From positions 11,339,001 through 11,403,000 of the forward strand of contig NC_056540.1 of the NCBI RefSeq assembly GCF_910596095.1: a DNA stretch of 64,000 nucleotides, given 5' to 3'. The notes under the pieces were generated by a model that did no database searches, was not told where the DNA came from, and worked only from the letters and a program-made list of their open reading frames with translations. Shown here in pieces: positions 10,091 to 22,500 of this stretch; the first letter of the stretch is position 1; every line of letters starts with the position of its first letter. A program made the translations under genes and the position numbers. Origin of the DNA: Thunnus maccoyii (Eukaryota > Chordata > Actinopteri > Scombriformes > Scombridae).

Positions 10091-13000
10091 CAGTTCCTAT
10101 TTTCTTCTCTCTGTTTCTATTTGTTGCTACCATTTCACAGTTTCCATGAAGGTATCACAATGTTGCATATGATCTTAATTAGTGAATATTGTTAGTAACC
10201 AGGCTGACCAATCATATCTTATGAAGAGACACATCCCAGAGTTTACATTAATTGCCTAAAACGACAATGTTTTCTGAAATTTGGATCAACACTCTCAAAA
10301 GAAATTCTATGAAATACTATTCATTCTCTGGAAATGAGATGACTGAAACTTAAAAACACTTGTCTGAGAAAAAGTCAAAAAAAGGCCAAAAATGTGCATT
10401 GAGTCATACAGAAAGTAGATGTATAAAAATATTAGCAGTGTCATTACAATTAATTTCCAATCCTCTGAAGCCCCTGTGGATTGACCAAAGTTTGGCCTCT
10501 TCCAGACAAATATCAACAAACCTTTATGAAAGAATAATCTGACTCTGGACAGAAAATGAGGTCAGATAAATTCTCTCTTGCTGCTGTAGTGAAGAGAGAG
10601 ATAACACAGGATATAAAAGATAAAAAATAAAATAAGATATGCTGCCTGCAGTTTTTTTCAGGGCCTCACTTTCTAAATTTATGATAAGTTATCTACTTAA
10701 TGCATTTCTCCTATTTTTTTTACCTATAGTGTCTTTTTAGATTGTGGAGATGTAACTTTCTTTATGACTCATACTCTCTAATGTGGGGATTGCAACATTT
10801 AGCAGCTGTCATCAAAGAAAGCTAGTGTGACACTGTTGTCTTGACACCATCAGTGGATAAAGTTTCAGATGAGTGTGCAGTGGGGACTGACAGGAACATC
10901 ATACCTCTTCTGCGCACAGCGGTGGAACTTTGCATAGTGGGAAGGTGGTGACGGAGAGGAAATGGAGAAAAAAATCCTGTGCCACAAGTTATTGTTAACT
11001 CAAATATACGCATGCGTGTGTTGCTTATGTTGAGTTTACAAGTGTTTATTAGCTAGTCGTAACTCCACTCTCAGACCTTATAAAGTGTAGTTCAAAAATA
11101 TCAGCTTTAAATTAATTGTGGACAAATTATGAGATGATGGACTACGTAGGCGCAATTTATGAAGATGTCATGATGGCTACTTTGCTGTGACATCAAAATG
11201 AAGATGTTGAAAGACTTTTGATTAAAACATTTGACTCTCCAGTAGGAAATAGTCATATTACACAGAGGCACTGGTTTAGGTGCCCTTTGATCTAATTGGG
11301 CTCGGTCAGTAATCCATTCATAGTGAAGGATGTGGACTAACTATAAGGCTTAAACAATGTTTGTTAACACGGACAAACGACTGATCAGCTGTTACAAACT
11401 GATGATGATGTAGGTAGACTTTCTGCTCATACAGGAAACTGTTCATGCATTTCCCGCATGATAGAAATTCACAAATGATGGTTACCTAGGCAGCTAGCTC
11501 ATGGAAAAATGAATGTGTGTGTGTTCCCTCAGAGTATAAACTGTACATTCTAACTTCTTTACTGCTTGTAAATGTAATGTAAGTGAGTGAACCCGAGACT
11601 GCTGACTTGGAAGCACGGAAAACTTTGGTCAAGTCATGATAGATCGTGTGTTGATAAAACGTGAATCTTACATTTCCGTTGAGACAACATTTCATCTTGA
11701 GATTATCATATTCAAAGCTTAACTTCAAAACCCATAATTTATGCATCTTTAAGATGTGTAGTAAATGTGTTAATGGCAAAAACATGATTCCTATAACTTC
11801 TGCTTCAGACCTTACTTATCTACCATGTCACAAAGTGCATGAATACTATTTGATGTCACTGATAAGGTGATTGTGCATGTGTGTGTTTGTATGTGTGTGT
11901 GTGTGTGTTCATGTTTTTTATAATGTTACTCCAAGGTCATTTCAAGTAAACAGCGTTAAATGACGTACAGTTTAATAATGATTGGAAGAAGCTAGTGAGT
12001 GTTCAACCTTTAAGTATATTTGATGAGCGATGATGCACTATGAACGAGGCGTCCTTACATGGGCAAAGGGAAGTGGAAGTTACATAGCATTACCGCCGCT
12101 ATCATAACACCTTGCAGTTTATCACCGTGCTAATACCACTGACTCCTAACACAAGCAAAGGCTGTGTTCAAATCAGCAGTTTTGCCCAAGCTTATGGTTA
12201 GCATGAGCTACTTGATAGAAAAGTATAAAGCAAAGATACTGTTGCTACTACAGCTCCCATGAGGCTTTGAAGCACGCCACTGGCTAGACTCATGGTATAT
12301 GCTGCAGTTGTTTTTGCTCTATATTCAAAACAGCATTTACTGATTTTCTGAACTGAAACACCATAACCTTTTCGGTTGATATGGCGAACATGTTAGCAAA
12401 CAGCTGCTTATTTACACATCCTGAAGGAAATATCTGGCTCTTTAGCTGTTAAAGCTAGTCACTAACTGTGTTTCTGCTACACAGATCTGTATTCATTTTT
12501 AGGACTTTTCCCGATACTTGGCTTCTTTTGTGAAATATTGGACAATTTTGCCTCTCTGAGCCTCAGTCTGTTATTTAAATTAATCTATCTGAGAAATTTA
12601 GAGGGGAAATGTCCCTTTGGGAGAACTGCTGACAGCTCATAGATGTCTGAAACTTGACAAGGAGCCGCAACTAGACATTGCCTTTTTTCTGAGGGATCAC
12701 AAGGTTTTTTATGCAAAATTTTAATCTGAACGCTCAACTAGGAAGTTGCAGGCTGGACAGCTAAACAATGAGATGAAACTCGCTACAAAACTCCAAGAAA
12801 GTCGAGAGGAGCTGTAGAATCAGGTGATGATTCTCTGTAGGTTCATCACTATGACCGACGTCTCTCACTTTACACATTGTCATTTGTTACATTATTATAA
12901 AAAAAACATTGGTTACAGCCGCTTTAATGTTTACGGGATGTTTGCTTTATGCATCGATCTCAAATATATGCTTCAAATCATTAAAGGTCCTGCTCTTAAA

Positions 13001-14097
13001 CCGATGCGTCACCTTTTTTCAGCAATTGCATTTTGACTCACTCTTCAGCTGCTTTCAGCACTTACACTTCAACAGACTTTCAGACTGTCAACAGTCAGCA
13101 GTTTCCAGTTCAGTTCAAAATCAGCACTACATTTTAACTTCCATTGACATTTGAATTTTCCTGCTTAGAATTACTTGACACTTTACCTCCTTTAACTGCT
13201 TCAACTTCATTAGTTACCTCCATACAAATTCAAAGGCCCCGCTCAATATTTTAAGACTTTCAAATTGTTTAAAATGTTCAGCTGTGGGGACACCTTTCCT
13301 AGTTGTTGCTTACCCTCAGTTACAATGACAGTGAGTTCAAGTTTTACTAGCTAATACAGTAGTAAATACTTATTTGTTTTGAACACTGTCACGTACTCTG
13401 CTTCTAACTGAAACTGATGTAACAGGAAGGAAAAAAATTCAGCTGTGTGGCAGTTCTTCCAGTTAAAACAGATAAGTGAAATTAAAAAGCTCAATAAGAG
13501 TTAGAAATTACTTTTTTAATGACCTTTAAAACCTTGATTGAAGTAATCAGAGACAATAGAAAACAACAACAAAAATGCAGCATCTAAGGCCAAAAAAAAT
13601 AAAAAATCATATTTATTTCATTTTGCTTATTTTACTGGACAAATCTGTTTACTGTGGGTTGGTTTCCAAGGATGTGTCTAGCTTGTGGTTTTCTCTCATC
13701 TTTAGTTTCATTATTGTTCATTATTAGATATCATAGCAGGAAAACGTCTTTGCGGACGCAATATATACCACATACGTTCTTTGAAGTCATAGTTGTAAGC
13801 AATATCTAGCCTTTCATCTCATTTTGAGATAAAGATAAACAATTATGAAATTTTGCATAATAACATGACATACCAAAACAATGAAAATGTAAGACGGCAG
13901 ATTTGCAGCCGGTCTATTTCTACGTTGTGCTCAAACTGTGGCAGCAGATGTTTTCAACCAAGGCCTTTCTCAAAGGATCCTCTAATCTTCTCAAATATAT
14001 ATAATGTCATTTTTAGTGACAAATGCATATAAAACACTTAACATACAAGGCACTTAACAGATATTTTACTGTTCCAACATATTTCACATCGCGGTTT
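10091..14097. other. Long intergenic stretch, no gene recognised
   Basis: Four kilobases of AT-rich sequence. Open frames are all under about 100 codons, on both strands, with no recognisable domain or splice-linked series. A short GT microsatellite lies at about 11880-11910. I see no RNA gene, but I cannot exclude one by eye. Confidence 0.5.
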
Positions 14098-16564
14098 TTA
14101 AGGATGCAAAAGTTTTACCCCGTTTTCCTTCAGTGCCTTCAGCGTGATGGTCAGTCCTCCAGCATCACACAGCTGAAACTCCTCCAGTGCCTCATCGTGT
14201 GGCTGCTGAAGACCAATGGTGTGAACTAAGCCTGCTACATCCTCATAATCTTCCTTCTTCCTCAAAGTCATCTGGATCATTTCTGCATAAATACATCACA
14301 AAACAACTTCTCTATATATAAACCACAACGGAATGGCTTCACATATTTAACACCTGAATATTTTGAATGAATATTTTCCCATTGATGATAGTGGATTTTT
14401 TTTCATCTACTCTATAATACTCTAATCTGCTCTATAATATGTCAAAAAGTAGTGCCTGTCAGTTTCCCAGAACCTAAATTGACTTCTTCAAATTGCTGAT
14501 TTAGTACAAAAGTTGCTTTTGGTTAATTTCCTTGACAAACTGTTTCAGCACTAGTCTCCACTAATGTTTTTATGGCATAAATGCTTCACATTGTCATAGT
14601 TATGTTTTCCTTTGGGTTTTTTTTTGTTTTTTGTTTTTTTTTTACAATTTCCCGACTATGTCTAGAATATAAAGCTATTCATGTGTATCAGTTTTGGTGC
14701 TTGTAGGAAAATTTCAATCTAAAATTGTGAGCACAATATTAAACAACTCTCTTACGATTTGGTTAAAAAGCAAAAACTCCCAACTTAGGACATTTTGAGG
14801 TATCTAATATTTAAATTCTGCAAGATCACAGTATCACAGCTAGTTTCATATTATCAGCTTTGACATGAAATTCTCTTTAAACACTCACACTGTATAAGCA
14901 GCAGTAGTGGAAAACACATTACTCAAGTGCAGTTTTGAGGAACTTAGTTCATTTAGTAGAAGTAGTTTCATTTCATGCTACTTATATAGTTCAAGGTACA
15001 TTTCACAGACATACTGTACTTTGTCTTACATTACATGTATTTGACAGCTATAGTTCCTAGTTACGTTTTCAGATTAAGACTTTACATTAAAAAAAAAACC
15101 ATTGGATTTGACACATTTCCCCTTTAAACTTCACAGATAGTTTCATTTAAATATGTATTTGAGACTCAGAGAAATAAAATGATCCAATATTTCACAAAAA
15201 AAGCAAAAAATGGGGGGGATTCCTGAAAATAAATAGCGTGTAGCAGAATTCATCAGCAATAAGAATCTAATAATGTAATAAAATAACATTTGGTTCATTT
15301 TTTTGCAGACTGAGTACTTTAAGTAGATGTTGCTGATTTTTACTTGTGTAGAATTTTGAATTTTTTTACACTGTGGCATTAGTACTTTTACTTGAGTAAA
15401 GGATCTGAGCATTTCTTCAACCACTAATATGAAGATGTTTGACTTTACATTTCCACTCCCACATTACCCAAAGGCTCAGCAGAACTGCTCCTCATCAGTG
15501 AACCTGAACGTTCACTGTCTTCCTCCAGAAAGGACAAACTTTCATCTTCATCAAAGTCCTCAGGGTAGTGGCAGTCAATGTGAGCATCTTCCTCCTCCTC
15601 ATCACTGGAACTGGCCTCCATATTGTGCTTTTTCTCTTCCCATGAGTGGGACTGACTGAGAACATGTGACGTGGGACAGATCTCTTCTTCAGGTTCAGTC
15701 ACAGGAACACAGTCAGTCTGAGTCTCTCTGTGTTTGATATACTCCAGCTGATGTTGCACGCAGGCACTGCTGAGTATGCAGGCAGCACTTGGCCTGTTCT
15801 CAGGTTTGAGGCAGAGCATTCTCTGGATCAAAGAGGAGATGTTTTCCGAGTAAACGCTAAGGACAGGATCATACTCTCCTTTGGGGATCTTGTAGAACAG
15901 ACTGAGGAGGTTCATGGCTGCAAACGGAGGCCTGAGAGCACAGATCTCATACAGCAGACAGCCCAGATCCCAGATGTCAGACTTGGAGCTGTATGGGACA
16001 TCCTGGCAAAGCTCAGGGCTGAGGTAGATGGGGGTGCCAACACATGTGGAAGCCATGTCAGCTGTGTTTGTCATTCCTTTGGATATCCCAAAATCCCCTA
16101 ACTTCACCACACCTCTCTTCATTAGCAGTACATTTGAGGTTTTGATGTCCCTGTGAAGTATTTTAGCCGTGTGTATGTAATAAACAGCCATGGTGACCTG
16201 TATAAACCACCCCATTACAGTACTCTCTGAGAAAAACTCGTTTCCTCTGTTTAACCTTGTCATCTAATGTCCCACCATCACAGTAGCTCATCACAATGTA
16301 AATGAATCCGTCGTCAGAGTTCACAAAAACATCGCTTCACTTCACTATGTGAGGGTGCTTCAGCCTCCTTATGATTTCAGCCTCCTGGAGGATAGCTCTT
16401 TGTGTTGTTGCTGTCCTTGCGTCCTTTACTTTTATCCTCTTGACTGCGTGCAAGCTTCTGCGCTCATCGTGCCTCATCAGGAACACGTCCGCGGCTCCTC
16501 TCCGGCCCAAACACAACACCTGGTATTTCACAATAACACAATAAAAGGTCCGGAGAATGAGCAA
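14098..16564 (-). pseudogene. NEK-family serine/threonine kinase gene, disrupted
   Basis: The main exon (15468-16564) encodes an almost complete kinase domain: nucleotide loop LGRRGAADVFL, Lys in AVKRIKV, helix-C Glu in LQEAEI, then IYIVMSYCDGGTL, catalytic loop [31 protein letters not shown] and [13 protein letters not shown]. The GTPxYLSPE and DFGIxK wording is that of NIMA-related (NEK) kinases. After the kinase comes an acidic, serine-rich tail ([11 protein letters not shown]). A donor at 15466-15467 joins in frame to exon 14098-14282, ending EEFQLCDAGGLTITLKALKE...LLHP. Two lesions: an in-frame TGA at 16337-16339 between HIVK and SDVFVNS, and a one-base frame change near 16250, between DDKVKQ and RGNEFF. 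No in-frame ATG opens the kinase frame; two upstream stops lie between it and an ATG near 16635. The catalytic domain has no introns, unlike other vertebrate NEK genes. It is either a decaying retrocopy that gained an intron, or a real gene with assembly errors. Confidence 0.65.
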
Positions 16565-16679
16565 AAGACGACGGTATCGAGGAGGTTAACGACCACTTCA
16601 ATATAAGCCAGCTGTCAACACACTGTCCGTCATTTTGGCCTCCGTATGTGTACAGTGTTGTTGCCATGGTAACCATTGA

Positions 16680-17570
16680 CGCCGTGAAATTGGATAGGGC
16701 GGAAAGTTTTTTTTTTTTTTTATCAGTTGCAACAAAATGTGTTAAATATTTTTAATTTATTGCAATTATGTAACCGAATACGACATTAAGCTATAGGCTA
16801 ACCCCAGAGTTTGCATTTTATTTTTTATAAAAAGAAAAAAAGAGATACAAAATCTAAATAAACTCAAATGATTATGCTTATCAGATTTAACCGACTTTCT
16901 CTAAAATCGTTTTACCAAAATTAGTAGGCCTATTTCCCCTTTCATTACTTTCAATTCTGACTTTAAACTCAGAACTCAAATATAGCCTTAATCCTCTTCC
17001 GTAGTGTATTATGTTTCTGTGTTGCATGCTTAACTAATTCACTACCTGACTTTGTTAATACCTTTGGTATGATGCATTGGATTTTTGCTGACTTTAGGTC
17101 TATTTCCTTTTTATTACCTGTCACTCTGCATTATTTCAATAACGTTTTAATTTCACATTCTCTGGGGTTAAAAACATCTGGACTACAGGTGAAAATTTAC
17201 CTTTTGTTTAACAATGTTTACTGATGTACGTACACGTCTGTGTTGAATAAATACATTTTAAGTTTGAATAAGTTATTGGACAAAGTAGAGAAACTTTGCC
17301 TGTATAAAATGGACCTTGGATAGAGAGGATATATGAGAAAAGTAAGGATATATTTTAATTTGATTTAATTAACTTTAACAGACGGGTTATTTACTACATT
17401 TATGTACTACATATCTTTGGAGGCTGTACACTGGGTGGAGGTGTGCATATTAGCAGGCTGCAATCTGCCAATATTTACCCAAAGAAGAAGAAAGACTTGA
17501 GCTTCCTGCGCAAGTCCTCTGTTATTGTCAATTATAATAAATGATATGATGAAAAAAAATAATATGAAAA
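16680..17570. other. Spacer between kinase and LINE, nothing recognised
   Basis: AT-rich sequence without a usable frame. A short GAAGAAGAAAG tract near 17485 resembles the tail of the adjacent LINE family. Confidence 0.5.
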
Positions 17571-19410
17571 AATGATATGAGCAAGTCAGTCCAGATATTG
17601 GAAAATCAATTTTTGCAGACGATGTGGCAATTTGGATAAGAGGAAGAAATGTAAAGTATGTTGTTAAAAAAGTTCAGGAAGCTATCAATGAAGTTGAAAA
17701 CTGGTCTCAAATGTGGGGATTTAAATTATCTGTAGAAAAATCTCAAACTGTTTTTTTTTTTTTACGAGAAAGAGAGTCAATGAAGATGTTTACCTGAATC
17801 TTTATAATCAAAGATTAGGAAAAAAGAAAGTGTTCAAGTTTTTAGGTTTGTGGTTTGATGCATTGCTCACATGGAAGACTCATATAGACAAAATTGAAAA
17901 TAAAAGTAAGAAAGTCTTAAATATTATGTGATGCTTGACAGGCACTGTTTGGGGAGCTGCTAGCTATGAAAAATATCTATATAGAATTGATTAGATCAGT
18001 TCTAGACTATGGGTGCATTTTATTTGGATCAGCAGCTCAAACCCCATTAAAGAAAATTAGACCGAATTCAGGCTAAAGCACTGCGGTTGTGTTGTGGGGC
18101 AGTCAAATCAACACCGTTGTCAGCACTCCAGGTGGAAGATGGGGACATGCCGTTAAGAAGGAAACAATTAATGGCCAATTATTGGGCAAATCTACAAAGT
18201 CACAAAGATTTACACCCCACTAAAAAGGTTGTGGATAGTTTTGGGGAAAGTAGCAAAATCAAAAAGGAGAGTTTTAGCACAATCATATCAGCTATAACTA
18301 AGGAGTTGGATGTCAATGATTAGGCTATTAGTCAAACTGTTTTAATGCCAGCTGTTCCTCCATGGCTACTGCCTCAACTATCTATTGATTTCTCAATTTT
18401 GGATCATGTTCATTCAAGTATAAAAGCATTTAATCTGCAGGCTTATGTGAACACTGTATTACATGAGCGATATGGGCAATATGTACAGATATTTACAGAT
18501 GAGTCAAAAAAATCCAGAGAATGAGAAAACAAGTAGTGCATTTTATGTCCCTGAGTTAGAAGTGAAATTGAACAAGAGAACTACAGACCACATATCTGCT
18601 TATACAGTTGAAATGATGGCAATCTTGTTAACCATGCGATAGATAGAGGAAGTCAAACCACTGCGTACACCGCTTTGCTCAGACTCAAGTGCAGCCCTGG
18701 TTTATCTCAAGCATACCTCTTCAAGATGCAGACAGTATATCCTTTGTGACATTATACAATCTTTATATAGAATTTGTAAATTATGAAGTGATGTACAGTT
18801 TGTATGGATATCAGCACATGTGGGCATTCAGGGAAATGAGGTTGTGGGCCACCTTGCCAAGAAAGGATTAGATAGAAATCAAGTAGAAGTTGCAATAGCA
18901 GTAAGAAAAATAGAGGCAAAAGCTTTTATATGGAGCAGGATAAAGACACAGTGGCAAAAGCTTTGGGACAGGGATACTAAAGGAAGGCATTTATATCAGA
19001 TTCAACAAGAGGTTGCAGGGGAAAAACAGGAGACACGAGTGCCTGATCATCAGAATAAGACTGGGACACACAAAACTAAATCCATCTCTGCACCCCATTG
19101 GGAAGCATCTAACTGGAACTTGTGAAAGCTGTAATCATATGGAAAGTGTGAATCAAGTCTTGTTTCATTGTCTCAAATATACAAGACAAAGACAGCTGTT
19201 AAAAATAAACTGGAACATAAAGGGGTTGAACACACGGACTTGGAAACACTCTTTCCAAATGATTCTGGAAACTATATTTTAAATCATGTCTTCACTTATC
19301 TTCAAAGCACTGGTTTAATAATAGGATTTAAGAACTATGTAATTCAACCGTTGGTGGCGATAGTGCTCTGAATGGTGGTAATACGCCATTAAACATGAAG
19401 AAGAAGAAGA
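17570..19410 (+). mobile_element. I/Nimb-like LINE with RNase H, 3' half, decayed
   Basis: A 5'-truncated retrotransposon. It opens inside the reverse transcriptase with SIFADDVAIW (the FADD catalytic box), then ENWSQMWGFKLSVEKSQ and FKFLGLWFDALLTWKTHI. After several stops and shifts an RNase H domain follows with its acidic residues still visible: IFTDESKK, YTVEMMAILL, LCSDSSAAL and VWISAHVGIQGNEVVGHLA. A zinc-knuckle-like C-terminal block is near 19120-19200 (CESCNHMES, LFHCLKY). It ends with GGTGGTAATACGCC and a GAA repeat tail at 19398-19417. RNase H after the RT marks the I/Nimb group. Not autonomous. Confidence 0.8.
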
Positions 19411-19526
19411 AGAAGAACCGCTTTCTGCGCAGACTTTTGCGCACGTTATTCACAACACTGTGAAAGCGTGCTGTCACAGCTTTCCTTTTTCATAATTGCT
19501 TGAATTTCAGTGTACTGTAATCTAAA

Positions 19527-22500
19527 ATGCCACCAAAGGGAAAAGGTGGCAAGGGTGGTAAAGGTCAGTGGTCCATTAGTTACGTCCTGTCAGTTGTGTG
19601 TTGTGTACTTTTATCTTAAAGCCACATTTACTAGCTAGTAGCATACAACTGCCAGAGCACTTCACATGCTTTATGATGGCTTGCTCGCCAGGTTTAAGCT
19701 CATCGTGTTGTTTGTTACAATGTTACTGCTGGTATTTGTTGTCCTCACGGCTGTTGTCCTGGTGATGAACGTCTTTGCTGTGTGTAGGAGCCGCTTCAGG
19801 AAGTGGAGACGCTGACAAGAAAGAAAAGGCACCGAAGGGAGGCACTGCTGTTAAGGTAACATTACACGCAACAAAACCACATTTTGTATACACACACATT
19901 TTTACTTACTTAGTCATTACTGGGGACTTTTTGCCAAACGACTACTGCTCTCCTCCTTGTACCACAAAGGGAGCTTGAAGGAAAACGGAAAGAGCTGAGT
20001 GTGTCGGTGTGGGGAGCCACATTTAGACTTAATATAATAATAGATATAATTATTCTCAATGAGAGGTGAACCTTTTAAAAGGAGCCTTGATTTCAACTTG
20101 ATTTGACTACAACATGCAATGTACAACCCGTTGTGACCTTTGAAATGATTAAATCTTAGAGATTTTTTTTTTTTTTTTAACAAATATTGCCCTTTTCTCC
20201 TTGAATCATACAACCCATGCAATGTTTTTGTTGAATTCGTAGAGTGTAGGCCCTGCATGTTAGGGAGTATTTCAAGCAGTTTGTCTTTTCTCCATTAGTG
20301 GAAAAATTTCCATCACTGCTGCACCAACATCTGCTTTGGGTCACAAAAGTAGGGATGCATGATATTGGATTTTTTGCCAATATTTCCAACTCATTGTGGC
20401 CGATACCAATATATGCACATATTTTTTTCTAGCTGGCTGAGGAGACTATTATGCATGCAAGCATAGATTGTACTGAGTATGATCAAGAAAGACAATATAT
20501 GAAGGACAAATTTAGGAAGACTGGATTCAGGAGCTCAGCATTAAAACTTTAATGAACCTTCCAAGTGGGTGGAGCAGTAGAGTTTTCTTTGAGTTTATTA
20601 GACAGACAGGATTAATGTGTAGGAAGGTGGCGGTAATGCATCTAATACGCTGGTTGCCAACCGCTGTTATGAACCAAAAAGAAGAAGATGAAGTTTTTTA
20701 TTTTTCACAGTGTGGTACATCCTGTCAGCCGAGGGATTTCCTATCTGTGCAGCTGAACACCGCAACACCTTGATGGACTGTATCACCCCGACGGTCCCGG
20801 TGCTTCCTCCGCAGGCTCCACGTCACTCAGCTGCCCGTCAGACCCGCTGCTTCTTCCCACTTGAACCTGAATAACAAACTGGGGATCAGTGGTCCAGTTT
20901 GATCCACATGGAGAGCCGGGGATAACGTTAGCTGGGAGGCTAGAGAAGGCTAGCTGGCTGTGCTTCTCCACCAATCCCCAGTTTGTTATTCGGGTTAAAG
21001 TGGGAAGAAGCAGCGGGACTGACAGGCAGCTTGAGTGAATTGGAGCCTGAGGAGGAAGCACCGGGACCGTCAGGGTGATACAGTCCATCAAGGGAAGCAC
21101 AGTTAGGCGGCGGAGGAGAAGGCGACATATCGGCCTTTCATTATTGGCAGAATACGCTGATACCGATGACGTGCCAATAATATCGTGCATCCCTACATAA
21201 AAGTGCTGGCAGTGCTGGACAGCATGAATGAGTTAGGGGTTTTTGATCCACTATTGGGATGCTTTATCAGTGCTTGCTAAGCATAATGACTACAGTGAAT
21301 TTAAGTAGTTATAAACATAGCACAAAAAGTAAGGAAAGGTGTTTGGTAGATTATTTCTTTGTTGTAACAATGCTTCTTGGCAATAAATCTTATTCCGTTG
21401 GAAACCTGTTTATTTCCCTTTTAAATGGTGCCACATTTGTAAGGAACATGCATTTGTGGGATGAGCAGCAGAGCTGAGTATGCGGCTTGCGCCCCCATGA
21501 AAAATATGTCAAATCTTCTCTGCCAATGCCAAATGACTTATTCTGCCATTGACTCTTGTTTGGTGTTTGGTGGATTGGATGATTGAAGTATGAAGCGTGT
21601 GGAAGAACCATACACAGACACAACAGCCTGGCACCTTCTCCTCATGCTGGTCACCAGGTGGCGGTAATGCATCTAATACGCACATCCCACTGCTGTGGGA
21701 TGGCATCCCATTCTTCAACCAGCGGGGTTTATCAGAGACTACCTCCAGAATTTGGGAGTGGAGAGGATGGAATGGCCTGCCAGCAGTCCTGACCTCAACC
21801 CCATTGAACACTTGTGGGATCAGCTTGGGTGTGCTGTTCGTGCCATACTGACCAACACAACCACGTTAGCTGACTTGTGACAAATGCTGGTTGAAGAAAT
21901 TGTTAAATTGCCAATATGTCTTGTTTCTTCATACCTCAATTATCCAATCCACCAAACACCAAACAAGAGTCAATGGCAGACTAAGCTGTTAGGCATTGGC
22001 AGAGAAGATTTGGCATATTTTTTATGGGTGCAACCCACATACTCAGCTCTGCTGCTCATCCCACAAATGCATGTTCCTTACAAATGTGGCACCATTTAAA
22101 AGGGAAATAAACAGGCTTTCCAACGGTATAAGATTTATTGCCAAGAAACATTGTTACAACAAAGAAATAATCTACCAAACACAAATTTCCTTACTTTTTG
22201 TGCTATGTTTAGTTTGCTGCCCAACCATTGTTTATTCCTGGTAGTATTAACTGTGCTTTTGTGATCTGTGTGGCCCCAGGTTCGACATATCCTCTGTGAG
22301 AAACATGGAAAATGCATGGAGGCAATGGAGAAACTGAAGGCTGGAGTCCGTTTCAGCGAAGTAGCCTCACAATACAGTGAAGACAAAGCTAGACAAGGAG
22401 TAAGAACATTCATTCTAGTCATTTTCAACCTCATTACTGATTCAAATGATCCCACAGTATTAACTGTACGCTCTAGGAGCACTGCAACTATTACTTTCAT

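Noticed and set aside
15730-16101. 123-codon plus-strand frame over the kinase
   Set aside because: Antisense to the strongly conserved NEK kinase domain.
16337-16339. In-frame TGA as a selenocysteine codon
   Set aside because: No selenoprotein is known among NEK kinases, the position is not catalytic, and a frameshift follows shortly after, so a lesion or an assembly error is simpler.
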